In this document: piece by piece, positions 51,868 through 60,946 of the stretch
Layout of the letters: each line of letters begins with the position of its first letter
How positions within the stretch are numbered: position 1 is the stretch's first letter
From: Nocardia brasiliensis NBRC 14402
GTDB lineage: Bacteria > Actinomycetota > Actinomycetes > Mycobacteriales > Mycobacteriaceae
Length of the DNA: 64,000 bases
Direction: 5' to 3'
NCBI RefSeq assembly: GCF_000308475.2
Contig: NZ_BAFT02000062.1
Coordinates: 62,001 to 126,000 of the forward strand
The notes under the pieces: model-generated
What the model saw: the letters and a program-made list of their open reading frames with translations, nothing else
What the model was told of the DNA's origin: nothing
Databases searched by the model: none
Program-made: the position numbers and the translations under genes

Positions 51868-53622
51868 ATGGCCGAGAAGCATGTGGTGCGCAACGGCGAG
51901 GTCGACATCGCCGTGTACGAGCAGGGCAATCCGGACGGCCCGACGGTGCTGCTGTTGCACGGCTGGCCGGACTCGCATCGGCTGTGGGACAGCGTGGTGC
52001 CGGAACTGACCGAACGGTTCCGCGTGTTGTGCGTGGACAACCGCGGGCACGGCGCGTCGACCAACCCGCCCGGTAGTAAAGCTATCTCGACGACGGCCCT
52101 GGCGGCGGACTACGTCGCGGTGATCGAGGCGCTCGGCAACGGCGCACCCGTGCACGTGCTCGCCCACGACTGGGGCAGCGTCGCGACCTGGGAAATCGTC
52201 TGCGGCCCGGATTCGCAACGGTTGATCGCCTCGTTCACCTCGGTCTCGGGACCGCATATCGCGCACGTCGCCCAGTGGGCCCGGCGGCGCCTGGCCCGGC
52301 CGACCCCGCGCAATATCGCGCTGCCGCTGGTGCAGCTCGGCTCCTTCGCCTACTCGACCTTCCTCGCGCTGCCGGTGCTCCCGCAGGCCGCGATCAAGCT
52401 CGGGATGAGCGAAGATCGCTGGCGCGCCGCGCTTTCCACCGCCGAAGGCGCGCCGCCTGAGCAGATCCATCTGGGGCCGACCTTCACCACGGACATGGCG
52501 AACGGGCTGCGCATCTACCGCTCCACCTGGGCCGCGAACCCGTTCCGGACGCGCGAGCAGCGCACCGCGGTGCCCACCCAGATCATCGTCGGCACCCGCG
52601 ATCCCGCGGTGCGGCAATCGAGCTTCGCCGACGAGGATCGCTGGGCCGAGCAGGTCTGGCTGCGTGTGGTGAAAGGCGGGCACTGGCTGCCGTTCTCACA
52701 TCCGCGGCTGCTCGCCGCGGCCACCGTCGAGTTGATCGACACGGTCACCGGTGCGCCACCGGCACGCGCCCTGCGCCGGTCCCGAATCGGGGTGCCGCGC
52801 AAGCCTTTCGAGGATCAGCTCGTGGTGATCACCGGCGGCGGCAGCGGTATCGGCCGGGCGACCGCGCTCGCATTCGCCAGGGCGGGTGCGGAAATCGTGG
52901 TCTCCGATGTCAACGACATCGCGGCGGAGGCGACCGTGGCGCTGATCGCCCAGGCGGGCGGGCAGGGGCACGCCTATGAACTGGATGTCTCCGACGAATC
53001 GGCGGTGCGCAAGCACGCCGACGCGGTGCTGCGCGAACACGGCGTGCCCGACATCCTGATCAACAACGCGGGCATCGGGCAGGCCGGGCGCTTCCTCGAC
53101 ACCCCCTCAGCCGATTTCGACCGCGTGCTCGCGGTGAATCTGCACGGCGTCGTCAACGGCTGCCGGGCTTTCGCCGGCGCGATGGCCGAGCGCGGGGCGG
53201 GCGGGCACATCGTCAATCTGTCCAGCATGGCGGCCTACACGCCGCAGCAGGCCTTCAGCGCCTATTCCACCAGCAAGGCAGCGGTTTTCATGTTCTCCGA
53301 CTGTCTGCGTGCCGAATTGGCGGGCAGCGGAATCGGGGTCAGCACCATCTGCCCCGGCATCGTGCACACCGATATCGTCCGCAACACCAAGATGTCCGGT
53401 GTCTCGGCCGCGGAAGAGCAGCGCAGGCAGCAACGCTACGACCGGCTGTATCGGTTGCGCGGATACAAGCCCGCCAAGGTGGCCGATCAGATCGTGCGGG
53501 CGGTACGACAGCAGCGCGACGTGGTCCCGGTGACCCCGGAAGCCCGCCTGCAGTACGTCTTCGGTCGCATCGCACCCGCGCTGGCCCGATTCGCCGCTGC
53601 CCGAACGAGTTTGGTGCGCTGA
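51868..53622 (+). CDS. ephD: Epoxide hydrolase-SDR fusion, EphD type
   Basis: 584 residues. Part 1 (about 1-300) is an alpha/beta hydrolase with HGWPDSHRLWD (oxyanion), AHDWGSVATWE with nucleophile Asp, and GGHWLPFSHP with catalytic His. Part 2 (about 305-584) is an SDR: TGGGSGIGRATA and YSTSKAAVF. The same fusion is EphD (Rv2214c) of M. tuberculosis, linked to mycolic-acid epoxide processing. ATG 51868 is the natural start. The downstream hairpin ends it. Confidence 0.87.
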   Translation: MAEKHVVRNGEVDIAVYEQGNPDGPTVLLLHGWPDSHRLWDSVVPELTERFRVLCVDNRGHGASTNPPGSKAISTTALAADYVAVIEALGNGAPVHVLAHDWGSVATWEIVCGPDSQRLIASFTSVSGPHIAHVAQWARRRLARPTPRNIALPLVQLGSFAYSTFLALPVLPQAAIKLGMSEDRWRAALSTAEGAPPEQIHLGPTFTTDMANGLRIYRSTWAANPFRTREQRTAVPTQIIVGTRDPAVRQSSFADEDRWAEQVWLRVVKGGHWLPFSHPRLLAAATVELIDTVTGAPPARALRRSRIGVPRKPFEDQLVVITGGGSGIGRATALAFARAGAEIVVSDVNDIAAEATVALIAQAGGQGHAYELDVSDESAVRKHADAVLREHGVPDILINNAGIGQAGRFLDTPSADFDRVLAVNLHGVVNGCRAFAGAMAERGAGGHIVNLSSMAAYTPQQAFSAYSTSKAAVFMFSDCLRAELAGSGIGVSTICPGIVHTDIVRNTKMSGVSAAEEQRRQQRYDRLYRLRGYKPAKVADQIVRAVRQQRDVVPVTPEARLQYVFGRIAPALARFAAARTSLVR

Positions 53623-53634
53623 ACTGAAAACACC

Positions 53635-53668
53635 GATGGTGCCCGGCCGCGAGCGGCCGGGCACCATC
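53635..53668. terminator. Terminator between ephD and fadA2
   Basis: Sixteen-base arms GATGGTGCCCGGCCGC / GCGGCCGGGCACCATC around a two-base centre, 12 bp after the ephD stop. It sits between convergent genes and can end both. Confidence 0.8.
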
Positions 53669-53691
53669 TGGCACTTGCTGTTTCGTGAGGC

Positions 53692-55014
53692 TTACCGCTC
53701 GACGATGGCGACCACGCCCTGGCCACCCGCGGCACAGATGGAGATCAGCGCGCGGCCGGAGCCCTTCTCCGCCAGCATCTTCGCGGTCGAGGCCACGATG
53801 CGGCCGCCGGTCGCGGCGAACGGGTGACCGGCCGCCAGCGACGAACCGTTGACATTGAGCTTGCTGCGGTCGATCGAGCCGAGCGCGCCGTCGAGGCCGA
53901 GCCGCTCCTTGCAGTAGGCGTCGGATTCCCACGCCGCCAGCGTCGCCAACACCACGGAGGCGAACGCCTCGTGGATCTCGTAGTAGTCGAAGTCCTGCAG
54001 GGTCAGGCCGTTGCGGGCGAGCAGGCGCGGTACCGCGTAGGTGGGTGCCATCAGCAGGCCGTCGGGGCCGTGGATGTAGTCGACCGCCGCGACCTCGCTG
54101 TCCACCAGGTGCGCGAGCACCGGCAGCTTGCGCTCGGCGGCCCACTCCTCGCTGGAGAGCAGCACGGCGGAGGCGCCGTCGGTGAGCGGGGTGGAGTTGC
54201 CCGCGGTCATGGTGGCGTCGCCCGCCTTGACGCCGAAGACCGGCTTGAGGGTGGCGAGCTTTTCGATGGTCGAGCCGGGACGCAGGTTGTCGTCGCGGGT
54301 CAGGCCCAGGAACGGGGTGACCAGGTCGTCGAAGAAACCGCGGTCGTAGGCGGCCGCCATGTTCTTGTGCGAGAGGTAGGCCAGTTCGTCCTGCGCCTCG
54401 CGCGCGATGCCGAATTCCTTGGCGGTGATGGCGGCGTGCTCGCCCATGGACAGCCCGGTGCGCGGCTCGGCGTTGCGCGGGATCTCGATGCCGAGCATGC
54501 TCGGGCGCAGTTGGCCGACCAGCTTGAGCCGGTCCTTGTTGGACTTGGCGCGGTTGGCGTCGAGCATCCACTCGCGCATGCCCTCGCTGACCCCGATCGG
54601 CGCGTCCGAGGTGGTGTCGGTGCCACCGCCGACGCCCGCCTCGATCCGGCCCGCGGCGATCGCGTCGCCGACGGTGACCACGGCCTGCAGGCCGGTGCCG
54701 CAGGCGAGCTGCAGGTCGTGGGCGGGGGTGTACGGGCTGAGCGTGCTGCCGAGCACGCTCTCGCGGATCATGCCGTGCTCGCCGACCCGCTTGAGCACGG
54801 CGCCGCCGGCGACCATGCCGAGCCGCTCGCCCTGCAGGCCGAAGCGGCTGACCAGGCCGTCCAGCGCGGCGGTGAACATGTCCTGGTTGGACGCGTGCGC
54901 GTAGGCCTTGTCGGAGCGAGCGAACGGAATCCGGTTGCCGCCCACGATCGCGACCGGGCGGGCGGTCTTACCGGTCTTGGCGGTGCTCTTCGCCGAACGG
55001 GATTTGGTTGTCAC
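53692..55014 (-). CDS. fadA2: Acetyl-CoA acetyltransferase, FadA2 type
   Basis: 440 residues. Thiolase motifs: QLACGTGLQAVVTV with the nucleophile Cys, EAFASVVLATLAAWES, NVNGSSLAAGHPFAATGGR (catalytic His), and CAAGGQGVVAIVER (catalytic Cys). The lysine-rich start is typical for Rv0243 homologues. It splits 3-ketoacyl-CoA. It is divergent from fabG4 across a palindrome, and so fits joint control. Confidence 0.9.
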   Translation of the reverse strand: MTTKSRSAKSTAKTGKTARPVAIVGGNRIPFARSDKAYAHASNQDMFTAALDGLVSRFGLQGERLGMVAGGAVLKRVGEHGMIRESVLGSTLSPYTPAHDLQLACGTGLQAVVTVGDAIAAGRIEAGVGGGTDTTSDAPIGVSEGMREWMLDANRAKSNKDRLKLVGQLRPSMLGIEIPRNAEPRTGLSMGEHAAITAKEFGIAREAQDELAYLSHKNMAAAYDRGFFDDLVTPFLGLTRDDNLRPGSTIEKLATLKPVFGVKAGDATMTAGNSTPLTDGASAVLLSSEEWAAERKLPVLAHLVDSEVAAVDYIHGPDGLLMAPTYAVPRLLARNGLTLQDFDYYEIHEAFASVVLATLAAWESDAYCKERLGLDGALGSIDRSKLNVNGSSLAAGHPFAATGGRIVASTAKMLAEKGSGRALISICAAGGQGVVAIVER

Positions 55015-55108
55015 TCGAGTCTCCAGGTCTCGTTGGGGATGTCCGGCGCTCCGGAGTCCGCGTGGAAGTTCTCCACAGATCGGCGCCCCGTCGCGATTGG
55101 TTTACATT

Positions 55109-55130
55109 AAACTTACTCTGGAGTAAGTTT
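55109..55130. promoter_or_regulatory. Perfect 22-bp palindrome between fadA2 and fabG4
   Basis: AAACTTACTC-TG-GAGTAAGTTT: perfect 10-bp arms with a 2-bp centre. The core TTAC-N6-GTAA is at 55113-55126. Distances are 95 bp from the fadA2 start and 159 bp from the fabG4 start. A close variant lies upstream of the TetR gene at 59550, so that TetR is the likely binder. Confidence 0.75.
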
Positions 55131-55288
55131 GTTGTCGACACCGTACCCCCGCAAATGTGCGTGAGCAGACCGAATGCCGGGGAAACGGCAGACCCGAGAA
55201 CAGAATCGCGGCGTGAGCGACAGTCCCCGGCGGCGGTAGCTTGGCAGGGACCGTGCACGCCGCCGACCACACAGAAAAGGCAGGGACC

Positions 55289-56647
55289 GTGGCAGCCAGT
55301 AAGAGCAAGGGTGCGCCCAACCTCTACGGATCGTTCGTACACTCCTCCCCGGGTCAGTTCCTGGCGAGCAAGCTCGGGCTGCCGCAGCCGGAGAATCTGC
55401 GTCGCTACAAGCAGGGCGAGCCCGCGCTTCCGGGCCCGGTGCTGCTCGGTGGCAAGGGCCGGGTCGCCGAACCGCTGCGCACCCTGCTGACGGACTACAC
55501 CTTCGCCGATACGGCGAGCGCGGGCACCAAGTACGGCGCGCTGGTGTTCGACGCGACCGGCATCGGGTCGATCGAGGACCTCTCGCAGCTGTTCGAGTTC
55601 TTCCAGCCCGCGATGCGCAGCATCGCCGCCTCCGGCCGCATCGTGGTCATCGGCACCACCCCGGAGCTGGCCGCATCGGTGGACGAGCAGATCGCCCAGC
55701 GCGCGCTCGAGGGCTTCACCCGCTCGGTGGCCAAGGAACTGCTGCGCGGCGCCACCGCACAGCTGGTCTACCTGCACCCGGCGGCGTCGACCGGCGCGAC
55801 CGGCCTGGAGTCGACCCTGCGCTTCCTGCTCTCGGCCAAGTCGGCCTTCGTCGACGGCCAGGTGATCCGGGTCGGCAAGGACGACGCCACCGCCCCCGCC
55901 AGCTGGGACCGCCCGCTCGACGGCAAGGTCGCCGTGGTCACCGGTGCCGCGCGCGGCATCGGCGCGACCATCGCCGAGGTGTTCGCCCGCGACGGCGCGA
56001 CCGTGATCGTCGCTGATATCCCGGCCGCCGGTGAGGCGCTCTCGCAGACCGCGAACAAGGTCGGCGGCACCGCGCTCGCGCTCGACGTCACCTCGCCCGA
56101 CGCCGCGGAGAAGCTGGCCGAGTTCGCCACCGAGCGTTTCGGCGGCATCGACATCGTGGTGCACAACGCCGGCATCACCCGGGACAAGCTGCTCGCCAAC
56201 ATGGACGAGGGCCGCTGGAACTCCGTGCTCAACGTGAATCTGGCTGCGCCGCACCGGATCACCGAGGGCCTGGTGGCACGCGGCGCGCTCAAGGACGGCG
56301 GCCGCGTGATCGACGTGTCCTCCATCGCGGGCATCGCCGGCAACCGCGGCCAGACCAACTACGGCGCGTCCAAGGCCGGTGTCATCGGCATGGTCAACGC
56401 CGAGGCCCCGAAGCTGGCCGAGAAGGGCATCACCATCAACGCGGTGGCGCCCGGCTTCATCGAGACCGCGATGACCGCCGCCATCCCGCTGACCACCCGC
56501 GAGGCGGGCCGCCTGATGAGCTCGCTGCTGCAGGGCGGTCAGACGGTCGACGTCGCCGAGACCATCGCCTACTTCGCCAGCCCGGCGTCGAACGCGGTGA
56601 CCGGCAACATCGTTCGGGTCTGCGGGCAGAGCCTGATCGGAGCATGA
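55289..56647 (+). CDS. fabG4: 3-oxoacyl-[ACP]/CoA reductase, long form (FabG4)
   Basis: 452 residues, the high-molecular-weight FabG type. An N-terminal flavodoxin-like domain (about 1-205) is followed by an SDR domain: VVTGAARGIGATIAEVFARDG, NAGITRDKLLANM, and YGASKAGVIGM with the catalytic Tyr/Lys. It reduces 3-oxoacyl chains using NADH in homologues. GTG 55289 is chosen because FabG4 homology starts there. Coupled by ATGA to htdX. Confidence 0.9.
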   Translation: MAASKSKGAPNLYGSFVHSSPGQFLASKLGLPQPENLRRYKQGEPALPGPVLLGGKGRVAEPLRTLLTDYTFADTASAGTKYGALVFDATGIGSIEDLSQLFEFFQPAMRSIAASGRIVVIGTTPELAASVDEQIAQRALEGFTRSVAKELLRGATAQLVYLHPAASTGATGLESTLRFLLSAKSAFVDGQVIRVGKDDATAPASWDRPLDGKVAVVTGAARGIGATIAEVFARDGATVIVADIPAAGEALSQTANKVGGTALALDVTSPDAAEKLAEFATERFGGIDIVVHNAGITRDKLLANMDEGRWNSVLNVNLAAPHRITEGLVARGALKDGGRVIDVSSIAGIAGNRGQTNYGASKAGVIGMVNAEAPKLAEKGITINAVAPGFIETAMTAAIPLTTREAGRLMSSLLQGGQTVDVAETIAYFASPASNAVTGNIVRVCGQSLIGA

Positions 56648-57513
56648 TGACCCAGATGATCACGCTGACGGAACCGCCCAAGAACGGCCCGCTCTACCTC
56701 AAGGCCGCGCTGGGTGCGGTGCCGCTGCCGCTGGTCTCGGCGCGCAAGCCGGCACTGCCGGATCGGGCGATCCAGCTGGACGGACTGCAGGTGGACCCGG
56801 AGCACCTGGCCGCCTACTGCCGGGCGACCGGCCTGCGGTTCGGCGACGCGCTGCCGCTGACCTACCCCTTCATCCTCACCTTCCCGATCGTGATGCAGCT
56901 GGTGGTGCAGCGCGACTTCCCGTTCGTCGCGGTGGGCGCGGTGCACGCGGAGAACGTGATCGAGCGGACGCGCGATATCTCGGTGAGCGAGCCGCTGGAC
57001 ATCCGGTCGCACATCGAGAATCTGCGCGAACACCCGAAGGGCCTGCTGGTGGACGCGATCAGCGAGATCAGCGTCGGGCGGGAACTGGTGTGGCGTCAGG
57101 TCACCACGTTCCTGCATCAGCAGCGCACCTCGCTTTCGGGTGGGCCGAAGCCCGAACCCAAGCCGGAGGAGGCGGCCCCGCCGACGTCACGCGTGTGGAA
57201 GATCGATCAGAAGACGATCACCCAGTACGCCGCCGCCTCGGGCGACCACAACCCGATCCATGTGTCGAAGCTCGGCGCCAAGGCGCTCGGCTTCGCGCGG
57301 CCGATCGCGCACGGCATGTGGTCGGCCGCGCACATCCTCGGCGAGATCGAGGGCCGGGTGCCCGCGAAGGCCACCTACACGGTGAAGTTCGGCAAGCCGA
57401 TCCTGTTGCCCGCCAAGGTCAATGTGTACACCGACCAGGTCGAAGGCGGCTGGGATCTGGCGCTGCGCAACCCGAAGAAGGGCTACCCGCACCTCACCGC
57501 GACGCTGCGCTGA
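56644..57513 (+). CDS. htdX: (R)-hydroxyacyl dehydratase, MaoC double hotdog (HtdX)
   Basis: 289 residues. Two hotdog halves; the second carries the MaoC hydratase motif YAAASGDHNPIHVSKLGAKALGFARPIAHGM with the catalytic Asp and His. This is HtdX (Rv0241c), which hydrates/dehydrates (R)-3-hydroxyacyl thioesters. The ATG overlaps the fabG4 stop by ATGA. Together with FabG4 it makes the reduction and dehydration steps of chain elongation or breakdown. Confidence 0.9.
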   Translation: MMTQMITLTEPPKNGPLYLKAALGAVPLPLVSARKPALPDRAIQLDGLQVDPEHLAAYCRATGLRFGDALPLTYPFILTFPIVMQLVVQRDFPFVAVGAVHAENVIERTRDISVSEPLDIRSHIENLREHPKGLLVDAISEISVGRELVWRQVTTFLHQQRTSLSGGPKPEPKPEEAAPPTSRVWKIDQKTITQYAAASGDHNPIHVSKLGAKALGFARPIAHGMWSAAHILGEIEGRVPAKATYTVKFGKPILLPAKVNVYTDQVEGGWDLALRNPKKGYPHLTATLR

Positions 57514-57526
57514 CGTACGAAAACCC

Positions 57527-57560
57527 CTGCGCCGCACCTCTTTCGAGGGGTGCGGCGCAG
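57527..57560 (+). terminator. Terminator after htdX
   Basis: CTGCGCCGCACC and GGTGCGGCGCAG, a 12-bp stem with a 10-base loop, followed by TTCGTTT, 13 bp past the htdX stop. Confidence 0.8.
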
Positions 57561-57620
57561 TTCGTTTCCGGCCGTTCGGTTCCCGCGCACAACACGTGCA
57601 GCGGTGCACCGCAGAACTGT

Positions 57621-58802
57621 TCAGCAGCTGCAATCACAACCGCAGCAATCACAACCGCAACAGTCGGATTCACAGCAGCCGCCGCAACCGCCATCGCTAC
57701 AGCCGCTGCAGTCGCAGTTCTTGATCCAGGCGTCCTTGCGCTCGCCGGTGCACGGCTGGGTGTGGTCGGCACAGCACGCGTAACCGGTGCAGTAGGCCCC
57801 GAGGATCAGCGTCAGCGATTCGCCGATACCCGGCCGCCGAGTCGGCGGACGATGACCGGTGCGCTGCGCCCGCGGCCCGGCGGCCACGTCCCCGGGCGTG
57901 ACGGCGCAGCTGTGCGCGACCGCCGCGCCGATACCGCGGGTGAGCTTGCGCAGCACCGAGGTCAGCGGATCGAGCAGCATCCAGCGCACGGTGGGCACCC
58001 GGTCCAGTTCGGCGTCGGCGACCGATTCCCGCAGTCGCGCATCCGATTCCCGCAGCAGGTCGTAGGCCTGCGGCATGGTGGTGCCGGTCGCCGCGAGCGG
58101 ATTGAATCGCCCGCGCGCCAGATCCTGCTCGTAGTCCTGGACCGCGTCGGCCAGGTGCGCGATCCGGCCGAATTGCCAGCCTGCCGCGCGCAGCGCGTCG
58201 ACATTCTCCGGCCGCTCGGCCAAAACCGCTGTGTGGGCGAAGAATTCGGACGCACACAGCTGGGTGGGGATGGTCAGCGAGGTGAGCGCGTCGGTGCGAT
58301 CGATCACCGCCAGTTCCTGCGCCGCCCGCTCCAGCCGTGACTGCGCGCCCAGCGCGGCGACGAGCGGTGCCACGTCCAAGCCGATCTGCTGCGCACTCAC
58401 CCGCGCCTGCCCGGCCCAGCGGGTCGCGGCCTGGGCGAGTGGCGCGCGGGCCAGCACACCGGCGTCGCCGTCTGCCACATGATCGTGAATCTTGGCCGAG
58501 GCCAGCAACAGTGACGCGGTGGTGGCCAGTCGCACCCCCGGTGAACTCGCCGACGCGACCGACGCCCGCTGCATGCCGCGCAGCGCACACCGCCCGGCCG
58601 CGGTGCGCTGCACCGCACCACCGGCCTGCGCCTCGGTGAGCATGCTCAGCACGATGGCATCGACATTGGTTGTGGCACGGGCCAATTGGCCGTGCTCATC
58701 CCGTAGCCCCAGACACAGTCCGCACAGCTGGCTGCGCCACTGCGCCGCATCGATGCCGTACTTCGCCGCCCCGTGCGCGCACGGCCTGAGCAACCCGAAC
58801 AA
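57621..58802 (-). CDS. DUF5685-family protein with a cysteine-rich tail
   Basis: 393 residues. Start LFGLLRPCAHGAAKYGIDAAQWRSQLCGLCLGLR is the DUF5685 signature with a CxxC pair, and helical mid-sequence follows (HLADAVQDYEQDLARGRFN). The last ~50 residues hold about 17 cysteines (NCDCSGCSDGGCGGCCES and repeats of CCGCD). The tail looks metal-binding. TTG 58802 matches the family's start; GGAGG lies about 13 bp upstream. The role is unknown. Confidence 0.78.
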   Translation of the reverse strand: MFGLLRPCAHGAAKYGIDAAQWRSQLCGLCLGLRDEHGQLARATTNVDAIVLSMLTEAQAGGAVQRTAAGRCALRGMQRASVASASSPGVRLATTASLLLASAKIHDHVADGDAGVLARAPLAQAATRWAGQARVSAQQIGLDVAPLVAALGAQSRLERAAQELAVIDRTDALTSLTIPTQLCASEFFAHTAVLAERPENVDALRAAGWQFGRIAHLADAVQDYEQDLARGRFNPLAATGTTMPQAYDLLRESDARLRESVADAELDRVPTVRWMLLDPLTSVLRKLTRGIGAAVAHSCAVTPGDVAAGPRAQRTGHRPPTRRPGIGESLTLILGAYCTGYACCADHTQPCTGERKDAWIKNCDCSGCSDGGCGGCCESDCCGCDCCGCDCSC

Positions 58803-58935
58803 TTCCGCCCCGTTTCCTCCCGGCTCGTTCGTCGGAGCCGGTCTGTGCTTATCGAACCCCCGCACTCTGGCAGGCCGCCCGCGACGCGGCAACCGCTACA
58901 CGCCGGTTACTCGTCGCGCACCCGCCGCGGTGCCG

Positions 58936-59550
58936 CTATTCCGTCTTCTTGCGCCCCGCCAGACCACGCCAGGCGAGATCGTCGAGCAGGTCGACGGCCT
59001 CGCTGACCTCGATCCGGCCGCTGGCCACCCGGTCGGCGATGGCCTCGCCCGCGCCGATCACCGCGACCGCGACGACGTCGAAGTTGGTGCCCGGCTCCGG
59101 GTGTTTGGCGCTGGATTCGAGCAGCTTGGCGGTCAGCTCGATGAACCGCTCGCGGGCGTTCTCGATCTCAGAGGCGAACGCCTGCTGGCCGATGGCCTGC
59201 CGGTAGAGCACCTGCCAGGAGCGACGGTTGCGGTCGACGTAGCCGAGGAAGCCCTCCAGCGCGACCCGCACCTGTTCGTGCGGGGACAGCTGCGGGTTAC
59301 CCGCCGGCACCACCGATTCGATGAAGCGCAGGCCCTCGCGCTGGATACAGGCGCGGAAGAGTTCGTCCTTGGAGCCGTAGTAGAGATACAGCATCGGTTT
59401 CGATATCTTCGCCTCGGCGGCAATGGCGTCCATCGACGTATCGTGGAAGCCTTTCCGCGAGAACACCTCGACGGCGGCGTCGAGCATCTGCTGCTCACGA
59501 ACCGCCCGAGGAAGTCGCTTCGTTCCGCCCGCCATCCGCTCTCCTACCAA
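58936..59550 (-). CDS. TetR-family regulator, Rv0238 orthologue
   Basis: 204 residues. HTH: AAVEVFSRKGFHDTSMDAIAAEAKISKPMLYLYYGSKDELF (about 25-66). The ligand domain follows. It is next to lpqI and near fadA2/fabG4, as Rv0238 is in M. tuberculosis. An operator-like site (TTAC-N6-GTAA) lies 17 bp before its start, so it probably represses itself and the fadA2 and fabG4 genes. The ATG at 59550 or 59535 may be the start. Confidence 0.85.
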   Translation of the reverse strand: MVGERMAGGTKRLPRAVREQQMLDAAVEVFSRKGFHDTSMDAIAAEAKISKPMLYLYYGSKDELFRACIQREGLRFIESVVPAGNPQLSPHEQVRVALEGFLGYVDRNRRSWQVLYRQAIGQQAFASEIENARERFIELTAKLLESSAKHPEPGTNFDVVAVAVIGAGEAIADRVASGRIEVSEAVDLLDDLAWRGLAGRKKTE

Positions 59551-59565
59551 TGGTGAATCTCATAT

Positions 59566-59582
59566 ATTACTCCAAGGTAAGT
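59566..59582. promoter_or_regulatory. Operator-like site before the TetR gene
   Basis: ATTACTCCAAGGTAAGT carries TTAC-N6-GTAA (59567-59580), a near-palindrome similar to the site between fadA2 and fabG4. It is 16 bp upstream of the TetR start, fitting autoregulation. Confidence 0.6.
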
Positions 59583-59634
59583 TCCGCGGGTCGGATTTGC
59601 TCCCCAGTCGCGGAACCAATGCCGCCGCGCGCGT

Positions 59635-60786
59635 TCAGCAGCGCGGCAGCACCCCTTTGAACGCCGCCATCCGCAACACCGAAGCGTTCACCTGCGCCGC
59701 GGGCAGCCGTCCCGCCGTCACGGCCGCTTCGAGGTGGTCGAGCACCGTCGAGACCGCGTCCGTACTGATCCACAGGGCGTTGTCCGCCCCGGCGACCAGC
59801 GCGGCTTCCACCGCGTCTTCGATGGACAGCCGGTCGGTGATCGCGGCCATGCCGCTGAGGTCGTCGGTGAAGATCGGGCCCTGGAACGGCGCGGCACCGT
59901 AGCCGGTCCCCTCCCGCAGCAGCGCCATCGCCTCCGGGCTGATGCTGGCCGGCACGTTCGGCGTGGTCAGGCCCGGCACGTCCAGGTGACCGACCATCAC
60001 CCCGGCACCGGAACCGATGAGATCGCGGTACGGGACGAGATCGACGGTGCGCAGGCTGTCCAGCGGCGGTGTGCGGACCGCGCCGCGATGCGAATCGCCC
60101 GACCCGGAGCCGTGGCCGGGGAAGTGCTTCATGACCGTGCCGACGCCGACCTCACGCATGGCACGGATGTAGGCCTCGGCGTAGCGGGTGACCACCGCGG
60201 GGTCGTCGGAGAAGGAGCGGTCGCCGATGACGGAATCGTCGGGCTGCGCGCTCACATCCACATCCGGTGCGAAATTCACCGTGATGCCGATGTCTTTCAA
60301 CGCACGGCCCCGGGTCAGCGTCGCTTCGTAGAACTGCTCGGGTGTGCTGCTCTGCGCTGTCGTCCGGGCCGACGGCGCGGGGCCGATCAGATACCGGACG
60401 CGGGAGACCCGCCCGCCCTCTTCATCGATGGTGACCATCAGCGGCACCTTCGCCGCCTGTTTGACCTGCTCGATCTGCCCAGCACCGAGCAGCGACGGGT
60501 CGGTCCAGCCGCCGATGAAGATGCCGCCGACCTGCTCGGTCTGCACCACGTTCGCGGCGTCGGCGCGGTCGGCGACACCGACCGTCAACAGCTGCGCCAG
60601 CTTCTGCCGCAGCGTGAACTGCGCGAGGTAGCCCGCCGTGCAATCCGGTTTCGGGGTGGCGCTCGGTTGCGTGGCCGTTTCGGGGATGACCGCGCGCGAC
60701 GGCGTGGGACTGCCGTCGCCGCCGCTCGAGCAGGCCGTCGCGACGGCGGCCAGCACGACGAACACGAGCAGGGGCGTCTTCCGCAT
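59635..60786 (-). CDS. lpqI: Beta-N-acetylglucosaminidase lipoprotein, GH3 (LpqI)
   Basis: 383 residues. Lipoprotein signal with VATAC lipobox, a short Ser/Pro/Thr linker, then the GH3/NagZ domain: QVGGIFIGGWTDPSL, MVTIDEEGGRVSR, and the catalytic loop KHFPGHGSGSGDSHRGAV with the Asp-His dyad. NagZ-type enzymes cut N-acetylglucosamine from peptidoglycan fragments. ATG 60786 is chosen because the signal peptide starts there. Order with TetR matches M. tuberculosis Rv0237-Rv0238. Confidence 0.9.
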   Translation of the reverse strand: MRKTPLLVFVVLAAVATACSSGGDGSPTPSRAVIPETATQPSATPKPDCTAGYLAQFTLRQKLAQLLTVGVADRADAANVVQTEQVGGIFIGGWTDPSLLGAGQIEQVKQAAKVPLMVTIDEEGGRVSRVRYLIGPAPSARTTAQSSTPEQFYEATLTRGRALKDIGITVNFAPDVDVSAQPDDSVIGDRSFSDDPAVVTRYAEAYIRAMREVGVGTVMKHFPGHGSGSGDSHRGAVRTPPLDSLRTVDLVPYRDLIGSGAGVMVGHLDVPGLTTPNVPASISPEAMALLREGTGYGAAPFQGPIFTDDLSGMAAITDRLSIEDAVEAALVAGADNALWISTDAVSTVLDHLEAAVTAGRLPAAQVNASVLRMAAFKGVLPRC

Positions 60787-60946
60787 GACGGTCAACGGTA
60801 CTGTTCGAGCGCCGTTGCGCCACGGTGGGGTGGGCCGCCGGACCCTTTCCGAGTGGAAGGTCCGATCCCGCGCGCCAGCAGGTGAACAAGCGTTTCCCAC
60901 GGTAACCTTGACCTGTAGCCGGGAGACTCCCACCAGGAGGTCCATC

